DNA of 64,000 nt, taken from NCBI RefSeq assembly GCF_000316645.1, contig NC_019684.1:2881501-2945500 (forward strand), read 5' to 3'. The stretch is from Nostoc sp. PCC 7524 (GTDB taxonomy: Bacteria > Cyanobacteriota > Cyanobacteriia > Cyanobacteriales > Nostocaceae). The notes under the pieces were generated by a model, which did no database searches, was not told the DNA's origin, and worked only from the letters and a program-made list of their open reading frames with translations. Positions 39,166-48,001 of the stretch are shown here, piece by piece (the stretch's first letter is position 1; each line of letters begins with the position of its first letter). Made by a program: the position numbers and the translations under genes.

Positions 39166-39879
39166 TTAAGGGACTAATGCTAACACTCCCACAGGCGAAC
39201 CCGAACCACGGCGTAACCTTAAAATCCCAATAGCTAGGGTAGTACCTTTGGGTGGTAGTTGGTCTAAATTGGTGAGATTTTCTAACACAATGCCTTGTTG
39301 TGCTAATACCAAGCGATTGGTAGTAAAACTGTGATCTCGTCCGGGGTCTACACCATGAGTATCAATGCCTACACCAGCAATCCGTCGTTCTTGCAGCAAG
39401 AACTGAGTCACATCACGGCCAAAACCAGGAAAGTGCATAGTTCCTTGAGCATCCTGGTTGAAGAAGGCATTTTTATCAGCCCATTTATGTTGCCAGCCAG
39501 TATATAATATGACGACAGAACCAACAGCAATCTCACCGTGTTGTTCCTCCCACGCTATCACATCAGCAGTAGTGAGAGTATAGTCAGGATTGACTGTAGC
39601 GGCTGTACTGCTATCTATAACTACCGCAGATACAATCAATGACTGAGCAGGATATTGGTCAATGCCCACACCATTTTGATAAAAACTGTTAGGTGCATTG
39701 ATATGGGTGGCGCTATGTTCACCTATAGAAAAGCGCCGCAGATGGTAGCCATCATCTTGCAGCTCGGCAACAGGGGTAAACTCAACTGGAGGGTCGCCTG
39801 GCCATTGGGGAATATCTGTGTCAATTACATGACTCAGATGAATAACCCGTGAGAAATTGATAGTATTCAAGCTTGGCAC
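39166..39879 (-). CDS. Cyclase/kynurenine-formamidase-like metal hydrolase
   Basis: The 237-residue protein belongs to the PF04199 cyclase family. HLSHVIDTDIPQWPGDPP at the start and FSIGEHSATHINAPNSFYQNG near residue 50 are the family's metal-site region, in which the usual HxGTHxDxPxH is altered to HSATHINAP. GVGIDTHGVDPG near 170 is the second conserved block. Members hydrolyse N-formylkynurenine or related amides, but many are uncharacterised. The start is a GTG at 39879; a TTG at 39870 has a better spaced GAGGAG and could be the real one. Confidence 0.8.
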   Translation of the reverse strand: MPSLNTINFSRVIHLSHVIDTDIPQWPGDPPVEFTPVAELQDDGYHLRRFSIGEHSATHINAPNSFYQNGVGIDQYPAQSLIVSAVVIDSSTAATVNPDYTLTTADVIAWEEQHGEIAVGSVVILYTGWQHKWADKNAFFNQDAQGTMHFPGFGRDVTQFLLQERRIAGVGIDTHGVDPGRDHSFTTNRLVLAQQGIVLENLTNLDQLPPKGTTLAIGILRLRRGSGSPVGVLALVP

Positions 39880-40563
39880 TCCTCAACGAAGGTAGGGGAG
39901 CAGGGGTAGGGGGGATCAATAAGTCTCTAAAATCACAGCTAAACACTTTTCAAACAACCTCTCAAGCCGAGCAAGCTAATTAACTACTTGCTACTAAATG
40001 GTATTGTTACTGAATCAGGTTTCATTATGGTAGCCACCAGAGGCTGGAGAGGCAACCAGGAAGCAGGAAAAAGTAATATACAAATTAAGAATACTGTGTA
40101 TCTCTTTGTTCATTAATTTGACTGGCTTGTATTGAGATTATATTTTAGTAAGAGATATTTCTGTTACTCATATGGTAACAAGTGTAGCAAGGTAGAAATA
40201 TCTATCCAATAAGTTTTATCTCGAAAGCTTGATATGTCAGGGCTTATTGCTCTAGCTGGTACAGGTAAGTTACTCTACATTGATTAGGGAAAGTATGCTT
40301 GTAATCCATCTAGATATTTAAGCATAAATTAATAAGTTACACTCAAATTACTATAGGACTCCTATTTGATTTTTGTTGGCGTAGCCTGCGCTGGCGCATA
40401 AAACACTCAGTACACCTCTACTTCCTTCTTTCCTATTGCCTATTGCCTACCTAAGCAGATAATTTTAGAAATCAAATCAGATTGCTATATAAGCTATAAA
40501 ATAGCTACATGATGGAGTAATACTTATGTTCAATTTTGTCATTTACTAACGGAGTTGATGGCG
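39880..40563. other. Intergenic region with dispersed repeats
   Basis: About 680 nt without a supported gene. It is AT-rich, with a copy of the TTTTGTTGGCGTAGCC repeat at 40371-40403 and CCTATTGCCTATTGCC at about 40432-40448. Confidence 0.5.
40371..40403 (+). repeat. TTTTGTTGGCGTAGCC dispersed repeat, copy 1
   Basis: The core ends GCGCTGGCGCATAAA. Other copies are at 47231-47263 (plus) and about 49387-49416 (minus). In copies 1 and 3 the flank ACTCCTATTT/AAATAGGAGT is also shared. Confidence 0.8.
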
Positions 40564-40755
40564 ATGCCTAAGTTAATTATTTTTGCCTTAATCGTGGTTT
40601 ATGTCGGTGGCGCTTGGAAGTTTTGGAATGGTTTCAGAAGAACTAACTTTACTCCATCTTTGCCCAATCGGATGATTTTAACTTTGTTATGGCCTGCTTT
40701 ATTTATTGTTAATAAAGCATATCGCAATAACTTTAGAAAGGCGTTGAAGGGTTAA
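40564..40755 (+). CDS. Small membrane protein (63 aa), function unknown
   Basis: I chose ATG 40564 because GGAG lies 9 nt upstream; ATG 40558 is too close to it. The protein has one clear membrane helix (PKLIIFALIVVYVGGAW) and a second hydrophobic stretch (RMILTLLWPALFIVNKAY), with a basic C-terminus. The text resembles small proteins common in filamentous cyanobacteria. No function is known to me. A palindromic element follows 21 nt after the stop. Confidence 0.7.
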   Translation: MPKLIIFALIVVYVGGAWKFWNGFRRTNFTPSLPNRMILTLLWPALFIVNKAYRNNFRKALKG

Positions 40756-40776
40756 AAATTAATTTTTACATTCTTA

Positions 40777-40840
40777 GTAGGGTGCGTCAGTACGAATCAT
40801 TTCTTGGTATGTCAAGGAGTTCTCTGACTGATGCAGCCTA
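40777..40840. repeat. Palindromic dispersed element, copy e (diverged, reversed)
   Basis: The left arm GTAGGGTGCGTCAGT is perfect; the right arm ACTGATGCAGCCTA is diverged. The centre matches the reverse complement of the centres of copies a, b and d (TTTCTTGGTAT for ATACCAAGAAA), so this copy is inverted. Confidence 0.8.
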
Positions 40841-40869
40841 TGTATTGAGTATTTTTTTGGAAGTCCATA

Positions 40870-40908
40870 ATTGAAGACCACCAAGTACAAAACTGGGTGG
40901 TCTTCAAT
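40870..40908. terminator. Strong hairpin terminator
   Basis: A perfect 13-bp stem (ATTGAAGACCACC with GGTGGTCTTCAAT, 13-nt loop) is followed by CTGTTTAT. It lies after the 63-aa gene, past the palindromic element. Confidence 0.7.
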
Positions 40909-40937
40909 CTGTTTATCTTCTATTTATGCACACAGAA

Positions 40938-41046
40938 TTTATAGCTGTAGACAAGGTGATTAGGACATGACTAAAAGCTCAAACTCATTCATAGTATGGA
41001 TTTTACTATTGCCTATTGCAAGAGTGCCTATTGCCTTCTGCTATAT
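40938..41046 (+). repeat. Dispersed repeat of about 110 bp, copy 2
   Basis: It closely matches the reverse complement of 12100-12212; see that entry for shared blocks. It lies upstream of the glycine-zipper gene's 3' end. Confidence 0.8.
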
Positions 41047-41082
41047 GATGAATTCTGGGCTTTGATGTCGATAAACTCCTAC

Positions 41083-41484
41083 TTATCTTTTTCTATTGCG
41101 ATAGATATGAATTGCTGCACCGGCTGCCCCACCATTGATAGCATTATTGAGGGGTCTTCTACAACCACCAGTCACCACGCCAGCCAATGTCCCAGCACCA
41201 GCGCCGACAACAACATCTTTAGCCAAGTTACGGTTTCTGCGATTTCTCCTGAGACCATTAGCACCATTTACAGCCGCGCCAGCCGCAGCACCGTTAGCAG
41301 CATTATTTAATACAGAACCGCATCTGGTAAAAACGCCAGTGACTGCACCAACACCAGCACCAATCAAAGCATCTTCAAGCACTTTGTCGTCAGCAGCAGC
41401 AGGTTGAACCGGAAGCAAGGTAGCACTGGCTAAACTTGCAGCCATCAAGCTGGGTAGAAATGCACGTTTGAGGATTTTTTTCAT
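41083..41484 (-). CDS. Exported glycine-zipper protein
   Basis: The protein is 133 residues from ATG 41484, with AAGGTG as ribosome binding site; the frame extends upstream without a good start. A signal peptide (MKKILKRAFLPSLMAASLAS to PAAA) is followed by two glycine-zipper segments: LIGAGVGAVTGVFTRCGSVL and VVVGAGAGTLAGVVTGGCRR, each followed by LNNA-NGAAAGAA. Two Cys residues stand in matching places. Such proteins span or insert in the outer membrane or oligomerise; the exact role is unknown. Confidence 0.8.
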   Translation of the reverse strand: MKKILKRAFLPSLMAASLASATLLPVQPAAADDKVLEDALIGAGVGAVTGVFTRCGSVLNNAANGAAAGAAVNGANGLRRNRRNRNLAKDVVVGAGAGTLAGVVTGGCRRPLNNAINGGAAGAAIHIYRNRKR

Positions 41485-41758
41485 ATGTTTCACCTTGTGA
41501 AAACATCTACAATGCAAGCCAAATAGTGATTTTTGTCGTTGCAGATGTAGTAGATGTTGTTATTTTTAGTGTAGACAAATGAGATTATTTTAATGTAGTC
41601 ACTGTGTCATAGTGGCATTAACAAAATAGCAATTTTATCTATTGGAAGCTAGAATATTTAATATTTACTTAAAGAATATTCCTAGTATGGCTAGACAATA
41701 AAAAACTGGCACATGAGAAGATGTTTATGTACCAGTTATATAGTTAGTGATGCTGGAA
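41485..41758. other. Intergenic region
   Basis: It carries the upstream region of the glycine-zipper gene and, at its far end, the terminator of the YciI-like gene. No coding frame is credible. Confidence 0.5.
41704..41737 (-). terminator. Rho-independent terminator of the YciI-like gene
   Basis: On the minus strand AACTGG-ACAT pairs with ATGT-CCAGTT with one mismatch. A run of five T residues follows directly. It lies about 22 nt past the stop of the 41759-42028 gene. Confidence 0.72.
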
Positions 41759-42028
41759 TTAAAAAGCCTGAATCCACTCTTTCACAGAGTATTCAGTCCA
41801 AATACCATTTTGCCAGTAGGGGTCATTTTCAATTAACTGGCGGACAGTGGCTTCGTCTTCTGCTTCGTAAATGCCAAAAACTTTAGTAACATCTTTGGTG
41901 GGGCCAATTGTAATTAGTACGCCGGATTCCTTTTGTTTGGCTAAACCGTCTAAATGTGCTTGACGGTGAGGGGCGCGTTTTTCGAGAACGTCTTCGCAGT
42001 AAGTTCCCCACATCACATATTTGGGCAT
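41759..42028 (-). CDS. YciI-like (YCII domain) protein
   Basis: The 89-residue protein fits the YCII family, a ferredoxin-like alpha/beta fold. The conserved His and Asp are seen in KRAPHRQAHLDGLAKQKESG and the second half in VFGIYEAEDEATVRQLIEND, PYWQNGIWTEYSVKEWI. Members may act as small hydrolases or binding proteins; in most cases the activity is unproven. It is monocistronic with its own terminator. Confidence 0.9.
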   Translation of the reverse strand: MPKYVMWGTYCEDVLEKRAPHRQAHLDGLAKQKESGVLITIGPTKDVTKVFGIYEAEDEATVRQLIENDPYWQNGIWTEYSVKEWIQAF

Positions 42029-42136
42029 GATGAATTTTAGATTGATTAACTACCTGTTGTCATCTTAGGAGAAAATGACGTTTGGACGAGTAGGCTGTTG
42101 ATATAGCAGGTGACAGGTGACAGCTGACAGTCAAAT

Positions 42137-42201
42137 GTAGGGTGCGTCAGTGTGAGAAAATCTAGTTATACCAAGAAATTATTCATACTGACGCACCCTA
42201 C
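42137..42201. repeat. Palindromic dispersed element, copy d
   Basis: Perfect 15-bp arms GTAGGGTGCGTCAGT/ACTGACGCACCCTAC. The centre (GAGAAAATCTAGTTATACC) is the closest to copy a. Confidence 0.9.
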
Positions 42202-42324
42202 TAAACTACTAATTGCAGTTGGTCGATAATTGGTTGAACGTCATTACGAATAAGATTTGAATTGATAAGTTTTGCTTAAGCGGTGGTAACGACAACATAA
42301 GCATTTGCCACAAATGGATAAGCT

Positions 42325-42470
42325 GTTGTAACGACAGAAGTTAGTGATCTAACGACACAACAAGTTGTCGTCACGACAGAAGTTAATGATCTAACGACAT
42401 AACAAGTTGTCGTCACGACAGAAGTTAGTGATCTAACGACACAATAAGTTGTCGTGACTAACGAACAAGT
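42325..42470. repeat. 42-bp tandem array, about 3.5 units
   Basis: Units begin GTTGTCGTCACGACAGAAGT and contain GATCTAACGACA. Starts are at 42325 (39 bp, variant), 42364, 42406 and 42448 (partial). Each unit holds inverted half-sites TTGTCGT/ACGACA, so the array has repeated potential hairpins or protein sites. Confidence 0.9.
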
Positions 42471-42714
42471 TTACTGCTGCCTGCCTACGGGTGTAGTCAT
42501 TCAGATGTTGTGAATGCAGCAGTTGCACCAAGACGGCGATCGCATCTTGATTGTCTGTGCCGATTTGGCTGATTAATCAATGTTTCCCTGTGCTGCAACG
42601 GGTTAAAGGTTTGGAGGATGAGGAAGGAAAGGGTAATAGGTAATGCTGTGTGCAACTTTCTCTCAAACCTAACCCCCAACCCCTTCCCTTGTAGGGAAGG
42701 GGAGCAAGAATTAA

Positions 42715-42744
42715 TGTAGAGACGTTGCATGCAACGTCTCTACA
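42715..42744. repeat. 30-bp perfect palindrome
   Basis: TGTAGAGACGTTGCA and its exact inverse make a perfect palindrome without a loop. Similar REP-like palindromes are common between genes in Nostoc-type genomes. Confidence 0.9.
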
Positions 42745-42780
42745 ATTGCAGGCTACCATGTACACACAAGAGAGTTAATC

Positions 42781-42927
42781 GATACGTTGACGATGTTGGG
42801 CGATACGTTGACGATATTGGGCAATACGTTGGTAATGTTGGGCAATACGTTGGTAATGTTGGGCAATACGTTGGTAATGTTGGGCGATACGTTGGCAATG
42901 TTGGGCGATACGTTGACGATGTTGGGC
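42781..42927. repeat. 21-bp tandem array, 7 units
   Basis: Seven units of the form GATACGTTGACGATGTTGGG-C with small changes, such as CAATACGTTGGTAATG in the middle three. In one plus frame it reads as [14 protein letters not shown] heptads, but no start codon with a ribosome site leads into it. Confidence 0.92.
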
Positions 42928-43022
42928 GGTACATTCACCGATTTTTTTCTACAGCTTTGGCCAAGATACCCGACTTGTTGAAGAAGTCGGGTATCTGAAT
43001 TGGGCAAATCTCAAAATTCAGA

Positions 43023-45467
43023 TTAACTTCTGAGGTTAACGCCGAATTTTTCTACTAAGGCTTCGCGGACTTTGTTGTGAACTGGCTCAACTTCAGTATC
43101 GGTGAGAGTGCGATCGCTTGCCCGATATACTAGACGAAAGGCTAAACTGCGTTGTCCTTGGGGGACATTTTCGCCCCGGTATTCATCAAACAGTTCCACA
43201 GATTCTAGTAACCCTTTACCAGCTTGGGTAATGGCTTTTTCTAGTTCGGCGACGGAGACTTTGACTGGGGAAAAGAAAGCGATATCGCGATCGCTCGCTG
43301 GGTAGGTAGAATAAGCTGTGAAGGTGGGAACCAGAATTTCATCTTGGTCTAAGGCATTCAACAGCACATCCAAATCCAACTGGAACAGGTAAACCGATTC
43401 TGGTAAACCTTTGTCACGGCGCTGTTGGGGATGGAGTTGACCGAAAATCCCTAATCTATTACCTCGAATCCATAAAGAGGCGGTGCGTCCTGGGTGCAGA
43501 CGTTCATCACGGCAATCAGGCTGATATTCTACTTGCACTCCCATTTGCTGGAACACACTTTCTAAAATGCCTTTGGCTTCAAACCAAGTCATTGGTTGTT
43601 CCCGTCCACCTGTTGACCATTTACCAAGGCTTCTATCTCCGCCCATAATCCCGGCTACTGCGTCGGCTTCTCGCAAACCTTCTTCTTCTTGCCAGAAAAT
43701 CCGCCCAATTTCAAAACCATTGAGAGAACCGTTACCCTGTTCTAAGTTGTATTGAAACGCGTCAATCAACCCAGTCAACAAATCGGTACGCAATGCAGAA
43801 TATTCAACAAATAAGGGGTTACTTAAAACTATCTGTCTGTCTTCCCCAGGTTTGACTAAGGAGTATTGCATTAACTCCGTTAAACCTTCTGCCCGCAACG
43901 CCGCGCGTAACTTGCGAGTCTGTTCTTGGTCTATGGTTAAATAACCAGCTTCTGTTTTATCTGGTAAGGTATCACAGAAATTATCGTAACCGTAGAGACG
44001 GGCAACTTCTTCAATTAAATCAATTTCCCGTTCTAAGTCGCGGTAACGATAAGGTGGAACTGTCACATTCCAAGTGCGTTCTTCCGTGGGAGTTAACTGA
44101 CAACCTAGTGCTGTGAGGATTCGTTCTACATCTTGCGTTTCGATTTCTCCAGTTTCTTCACCCAAAATCACTGGCCCCAGCACTTCATTTAATCGGTCTA
44201 AACGCAGTGCAATTGAACGACTCCAGGTAGAGGGGTCGGGACGGGTATCGGCAATTGCTTGATGGACAATTACACCCCCAGCCAATTCCGTTATCAGGGA
44301 TAAAGCCCGGCGACAAGCGACTTCTAACTCTGCACGGTTAACGCCGCGTTCATATCTCCCAGAAGATTCGCTACGTAAACCTACACTGCGAGAAGAACGG
44401 CGAATGGCGACGGAATCAAATAATGCTGCTTCTAAAACTAGGCTTTGTGTACCGTCATGAACTTCTGTTTCTTCCCCACCCATCACACCGGCTAAAGCCA
44501 CGGGTTTATCGTTAGCAGTAATTAATAAGTTTTGGGTTGCTAGGTTGCGAGTCTGTCCGTCCAGGGTTTTGAGGGTTTCCCCGGAGTTGGCGAAACGTAC
44601 ACCAATCTGTAAAGACGTTAAATTTAATGTCTCTGCAACGTTTGTTAAACGGTCTTTGTCAAAAGCGTGTAGTGGTTGTCCCCATTCCAACAATACATAG
44701 TTAGTAATATCCACCACATTATTAATAGGTCTGACACCAGCCGCACGCAAGCGTTGTTGTAACCATTCTGGGGAAGGGGCAATTTTTACTTGGTCAATTA
44801 CTGTACCAATGTAAGCCGGACAAGCTTGGGTATCAGCAATTTTTAAGCTTAAGGCCTCTGCATTTTGAGGAACTGAGATTTCCCCAGATGCTGGAATGCT
44901 TAATTTTGCACCAGTCAAAGCTGCCACTTCCCGCGCTATCCCTACCATACTTAAAGCATCAGCACGGTTAGCGGTAGCGGTGACATCTAAAATTACATCA
45001 TCCAAACCCAACAAAGGACGGACATCACTACCCAAGGGGAGATTGTCTTGGGGGAAAATATGAATGCCATCGACATCAGCAGGTAAACCCAGTTCTTTTA
45101 AAGAACAAATCATGCCCTGAGATGGGACACCGCGCAGTTTAGCGGGTTTAATTTTTAAATCGATGTTTGGTAAATAAGTTCCTGTTGTCGCCACCGGCAC
45201 ATAAATATCTGCCCGGACATTAGGCGCACCACAGACAATATTTAAAGTCTCAGCTGCACCGATATCGACTTGGCAAACACTCAGTTTATCAGCGTTGGGG
45301 TGGGGTTGACGCTCAAGCACTCTGCCCACAACAACGCCGTTTGCCCATGTGCGACGGTCTTCTATATCTTCAACTTCAAACCCTGCCATTGTCAGGGTAT
45401 GTGCCAGTTCTTCGTGGCTTAGTTTTATCTCTACCAGTTCCCGCAGCCAATTCAGAGAGATTCTCAT
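43023..45467 (-). CDS. pheT: Phenylalanyl-tRNA synthetase beta subunit
   Basis: The beta subunit of the alpha2-beta2 enzyme holds the tRNA-binding and editing functions. The 814-residue protein has an N-terminal EMAP/OB-type tRNA-binding domain ([20 protein letters not shown], residues 45-150), the B3/B4 editing domain ([20 protein letters not shown]), B5 ([20 protein letters not shown]), the catalytic-like core and the C-terminal anticodon-binding FDX-ACB domain ([12 protein letters not shown]). It is complete. The alpha subunit gene is not adjacent, as in other cyanobacteria. Confidence 0.97.
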   Translation of the reverse strand: MRISLNWLRELVEIKLSHEELAHTLTMAGFEVEDIEDRRTWANGVVVGRVLERQPHPNADKLSVCQVDIGAAETLNIVCGAPNVRADIYVPVATTGTYLPNIDLKIKPAKLRGVPSQGMICSLKELGLPADVDGIHIFPQDNLPLGSDVRPLLGLDDVILDVTATANRADALSMVGIAREVAALTGAKLSIPASGEISVPQNAEALSLKIADTQACPAYIGTVIDQVKIAPSPEWLQQRLRAAGVRPINNVVDITNYVLLEWGQPLHAFDKDRLTNVAETLNLTSLQIGVRFANSGETLKTLDGQTRNLATQNLLITANDKPVALAGVMGGEETEVHDGTQSLVLEAALFDSVAIRRSSRSVGLRSESSGRYERGVNRAELEVACRRALSLITELAGGVIVHQAIADTRPDPSTWSRSIALRLDRLNEVLGPVILGEETGEIETQDVERILTALGCQLTPTEERTWNVTVPPYRYRDLEREIDLIEEVARLYGYDNFCDTLPDKTEAGYLTIDQEQTRKLRAALRAEGLTELMQYSLVKPGEDRQIVLSNPLFVEYSALRTDLLTGLIDAFQYNLEQGNGSLNGFEIGRIFWQEEEGLREADAVAGIMGGDRSLGKWSTGGREQPMTWFEAKGILESVFQQMGVQVEYQPDCRDERLHPGRTASLWIRGNRLGIFGQLHPQQRRDKGLPESVYLFQLDLDVLLNALDQDEILVPTFTAYSTYPASDRDIAFFSPVKVSVAELEKAITQAGKGLLESVELFDEYRGENVPQGQRSLAFRLVYRASDRTLTDTEVEPVHNKVREALVEKFGVNLRS

Positions 45468-45631
45468 GGAGTGTGCTTGTTTTCAGATTCGTCTTTTGCT
45501 CTAATTTTAGGTTGCCTCAATTGTTTTGAGGTTTTCCCGTTCACCATCCTACTACGTTGGCTGTCAGGAAGCAGTCCTCATGAAACCAGGCGATGTATTT
45601 TCTATCTCAATCAAAGACAAAGTAAATAGCA

Positions 45632-46021
45632 CTACTTCAGAGTTTGCACATCGGGATAGTTAAGAATTTTCTCATCCGCAGTTAGCAAAGGACAATCATA
45701 AAATCTGGCTGTAGCCACAATCAGTTGATCAAATGGGTCGCTATGAAAGCCGCTTAATTGAGTTGAATCTATGACTATCGGCAAAGACAAATTTAATAGT
45801 TGTACACCAGGATACGCTAAAGCAACTTCTAGCCATTCATCAATGGCTAACGGTAAAATTAGTCTTTTTTTCTCTACCAGTTTGGCCACTTCCCAACAAG
45901 AAAGAATGCTAACACCTAAACCGTCAGACTCGTAATCTTGTAACCATTGTCGTTGTTGTTTGGTCAATCGTGAATCGTTCTGCACCCACCAAACCCAAAT
46001 ATGAGTGTCAACTATAATCAT
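45632..46021 (-). CDS. PIN-domain toxin (VapC-like)
   Basis: The 129-residue protein has the PIN nuclease acidic residues: MIIVDTHIWVWW (Asp5), SCWEVAKLVEKKR (Glu), and DPFDQLIVATARFYDCPLLT with ADEKI. It is expected to be an RNase that cleaves tRNA or rRNA when free of antitoxin. The start overlaps the end of the antitoxin gene by 4 nt, the usual order for type II pairs. Confidence 0.9.
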   Translation of the reverse strand: MIIVDTHIWVWWVQNDSRLTKQQRQWLQDYESDGLGVSILSCWEVAKLVEKKRLILPLAIDEWLEVALAYPGVQLLNLSLPIVIDSTQLSGFHSDPFDQLIVATARFYDCPLLTADEKILNYPDVQTLK

Positions 46022-46260
46022 TGCAAAACTTCCCAGTCTTCTAAACCGACTGGTTCTGTAGGGTCATCATAACTGTATGGTTGGGTGTTATGCAAAGGAT
46101 AAGGATTTGCATCTGTTTGCGCTGTTTGTGATGCTTGCTGTTGTTGAGTTGTAGTTTCCAAAATAATCACTTCCACAGCATCCCCTGCATGAAAGGGTAA
46201 ACCTAGTAGCGTCAAAGTTCCATCTTCGGTTAAAACAACTTCTACTTTATGAGCATTCAT
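46018..46260 (-). CDS. Antitoxin partner of the PIN toxin
   Basis: The protein is 80 residues from ATG 46260. The N-terminal 35 residues are AbrB-like beta strands (VEVVLTEDGTLTLLGLPFHA, GDAVEVIILE), likely for DNA binding and dimerisation. The middle is Gln/Thr-rich and the acidic end (DDPTEPVGLEDWEVLQ) is the part that should bind the toxin. It precedes the toxin with a 4-nt overlap and probably represses the operon. Confidence 0.8.
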   Translation of the reverse strand: MNAHKVEVVLTEDGTLTLLGLPFHAGDAVEVIILETTTQQQQASQTAQTDANPYPLHNTQPYSYDDPTEPVGLEDWEVLQ

Positions 46261-46513
46261 ATTCAACACAATCGGCTGAGTTTTCAGACTTCTCTACAAT
46301 TAGAGTAGCAGTACCTTTGCAGGGATGAGGTTAGTGGACAGTGACCAAACATCAAGTTGATAGAGCTTTAATCAGATGATCGCCTATGGCTATCGAATAA
46401 TTTACTACACGTATAGGTAAAAGCTACCTGAGAGGACTTACGAAAATTGTTTGATAGCTGGTGAAGTTATAAGCACTATATTGTGTAATCGGCTAAGTTC
46501 CCAGGAGAGAATG

Positions 46514-47161
46514 ATGAAAGTTGACTACAAGCAAATCCAAAAGTGGATTGTACAACCAGTTTTGATAGGTGTGGTGACAGTAGGAGCGATCGCTTATCAA
46601 GCAGAGGTGTCTTTTGCTAGTCACGGTGCGATCGCTGCATCAAAGTCTACACCAAAACCTGTGTCGCAAAATCAAGCCATTTACCGGAGCGATCGCTTTC
46701 GGTTTCAATTTAGCTACTCTGTTCAAGATTTCGCCATAGATAATCAGCTATCCACACCCAGAAATAACGTTAATTCTCCCTTGGCTACTATTGATATCTG
46801 GACGAAAAACCACGCTCAAAAAATCCGTGCTGGTGAATATGAAGGAGGTACAGAATACCCAGCCAATGTTCATATAACTATTAATAATAATCCGCGTAAG
46901 CTATCTTTACAGAATTGGGTAAAGCAGAGTAATCAATTCAGTGCCACCCGGAATTTTCAATCTGCTAGAATGGCTGGACAAAGAGGCATTAAATTTCAAT
47001 CTAGTGGCTTATACGAAAACGAACACGTTGCTTTTGTAAGCCCTAGAGATTCGCGAATTATTGTATTAACCTTATCCAAAACTGGTTATGGCAATAATGA
47101 TGCTATCTACCGCCAAGCATATCAACAAGTAATCAATTCCTTTGCATTTTTCAATAGATAG
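46514..47161 (+). CDS. Exported protein of unknown function, possible PsbP-like fold
   Basis: I chose ATG 46514 because GGAG lies about 6-7 nt upstream; ATG 46511 is adjacent and possible. The 215-residue protein has an N-terminal hydrophobic segment (PVLIGVVTVGAIAYQ) followed by a Ser/Pro linker. The mature part starts IYRSDRFRFQFSYSVQDFAI and ends SFAFFNR, a beta-rich layout with SRIIVLTLSKTGYGNNDA near the end. The shape resembles PsbP/CyanoP-like small domains that start with a FSF/YPxxF motif, but this is weak. No operon partner is seen. Confidence 0.7.
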   Translation: MKVDYKQIQKWIVQPVLIGVVTVGAIAYQAEVSFASHGAIAASKSTPKPVSQNQAIYRSDRFRFQFSYSVQDFAIDNQLSTPRNNVNSPLATIDIWTKNHAQKIRAGEYEGGTEYPANVHITINNNPRKLSLQNWVKQSNQFSATRNFQSARMAGQRGIKFQSSGLYENEHVAFVSPRDSRIIVLTLSKTGYGNNDAIYRQAYQQVINSFAFFNR

Positions 47162-47230
47162 CAAGTTTCATATTTGGTGTTGTTTTGTGAATAAAATCTT
47201 CGCTTAATTCCACATTTCTAGAACTTTTAT

Positions 47231-47263
47231 TTTTGTTGGCGTAGCCTGTGCTGGCGCATAAAT
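47231..47263 (+). repeat. TTTTGTTGGCGTAGCC dispersed repeat, copy 2
   Basis: The same core as at 40371, with one base change (CCTGTG). It lies just upstream of the GNAT gene and translates into the spurious N-terminal extension of that frame. Confidence 0.8.
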
Positions 47264-47292
47264 ATTCATTATCAAATCGAATTACTATACTT

Positions 47293-47802
47293 ATGCAGCA
47301 ACTCAAAGAAAACTGTACAAAACATCTCAAATTTATCCAAACTACAGATATTGTAGATTTTGTTCCTCTTTTAAAAGAGTTGGAATTTGGTGATCAATTT
47401 AGTTTAGCAATGCTCAGATGGTGTGGTATTGGTAAGCCTGATGAATCGATTACATTTTGGCAAGTTTATCTAGTTAAGTTAGCAGCAGAAACAATAGGAG
47501 TTATGGGTCTGTATCAAGTAATTGATAGTCCCTCAGATGTGGTTTGGGTAGGATGGTTTGGTTTGCGTCCTAAATTCCGCAGATTAGGTTGTGGTTCCAT
47601 CATGATGGAACATTTAAAACAATATGCCAGCCATTTTGGATATCAGCAACTTTGGGTATTTACAAATTACGATAATTTAGCCGCTATCTCTTTTTACGAA
47701 AAGTTAGGTTTTGTAAAACTAGGTGCTGCTGCTGAACTGTGTCCTGGAAAAACACATGAGCTTTCAGATGTGATTTTGAAATGTATAGTAGGTGACAGGT
47801 GA
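47293..47802 (+). CDS. GNAT-family N-acetyltransferase
   Basis: The protein has 169 residues from ATG 47293; earlier in-frame codons are repeat sequence. It has the acetyl-CoA-binding core: VVWVGWFGLRPKFRRLGCGSIM (motif A with RxxGxG), QLWVFTNYDNLAAISFYEKL and GFVKLGA. The substrate cannot be told. The last three or four codons and the TGA lie in a GGTGACA tandem repeat, so the C-terminus has been set by the repeat. Confidence 0.87.
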   Translation: MQQLKENCTKHLKFIQTTDIVDFVPLLKELEFGDQFSLAMLRWCGIGKPDESITFWQVYLVKLAAETIGVMGLYQVIDSPSDVVWVGWFGLRPKFRRLGCGSIMMEHLKQYASHFGYQQLWVFTNYDNLAAISFYEKLGFVKLGAAAELCPGKTHELSDVILKCIVGDR

Positions 47803-47879
47803 CAGGTGACAGGTGACAGGTGACAGGTGACAGGTGACAGGTGACAGGTGACAGGTGACAGGTGACAGGTGACAGGTGA
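47791..47879. repeat. Short tandem repeat (GGTGACA), nearly 13 units
   Basis: Twelve perfect GGTGACA units and a partial one. It begins inside the GNAT gene and supplies its stop codon. Confidence 0.97.
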
Positions 47880-48001
47880 TGCTATAACTTAAAATCCCAC
47901 TCATAACGTAGGAGGCAGTAGAACAAAACTACTACCTCCTGGCTTGAAAATACTACTTTGACCAATGCGGTTAAACTTGTTTTATGGGGACTGGCTTGTT
48001 G

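Larger units (their letters stand above)
42029..43022. other. Repeat-packed intergenic region
   Basis: Nearly 1 kb without a credible gene lies between the YciI-like gene and pheT. It contains, in order, GGTGACA units (about 42108-42130), palindromic element d, a 42-bp tandem array, a HIP1-containing unassigned stretch (42480-42660), a 30-bp perfect palindrome and a 21-bp tandem array, plus GACTTGTTGAAGAAGTCGGG near 42970. Frames through the arrays stay open only because periods are multiples of three. Confidence 0.75.

Noticed and set aside
42729..43007. Frames on both strands through the 21-bp array (RYVDDVG, NVSPNI and others)
   Set aside because: They stay open because the period is a multiple of three; no start with a ribosome site was found, so I did not call a gene.
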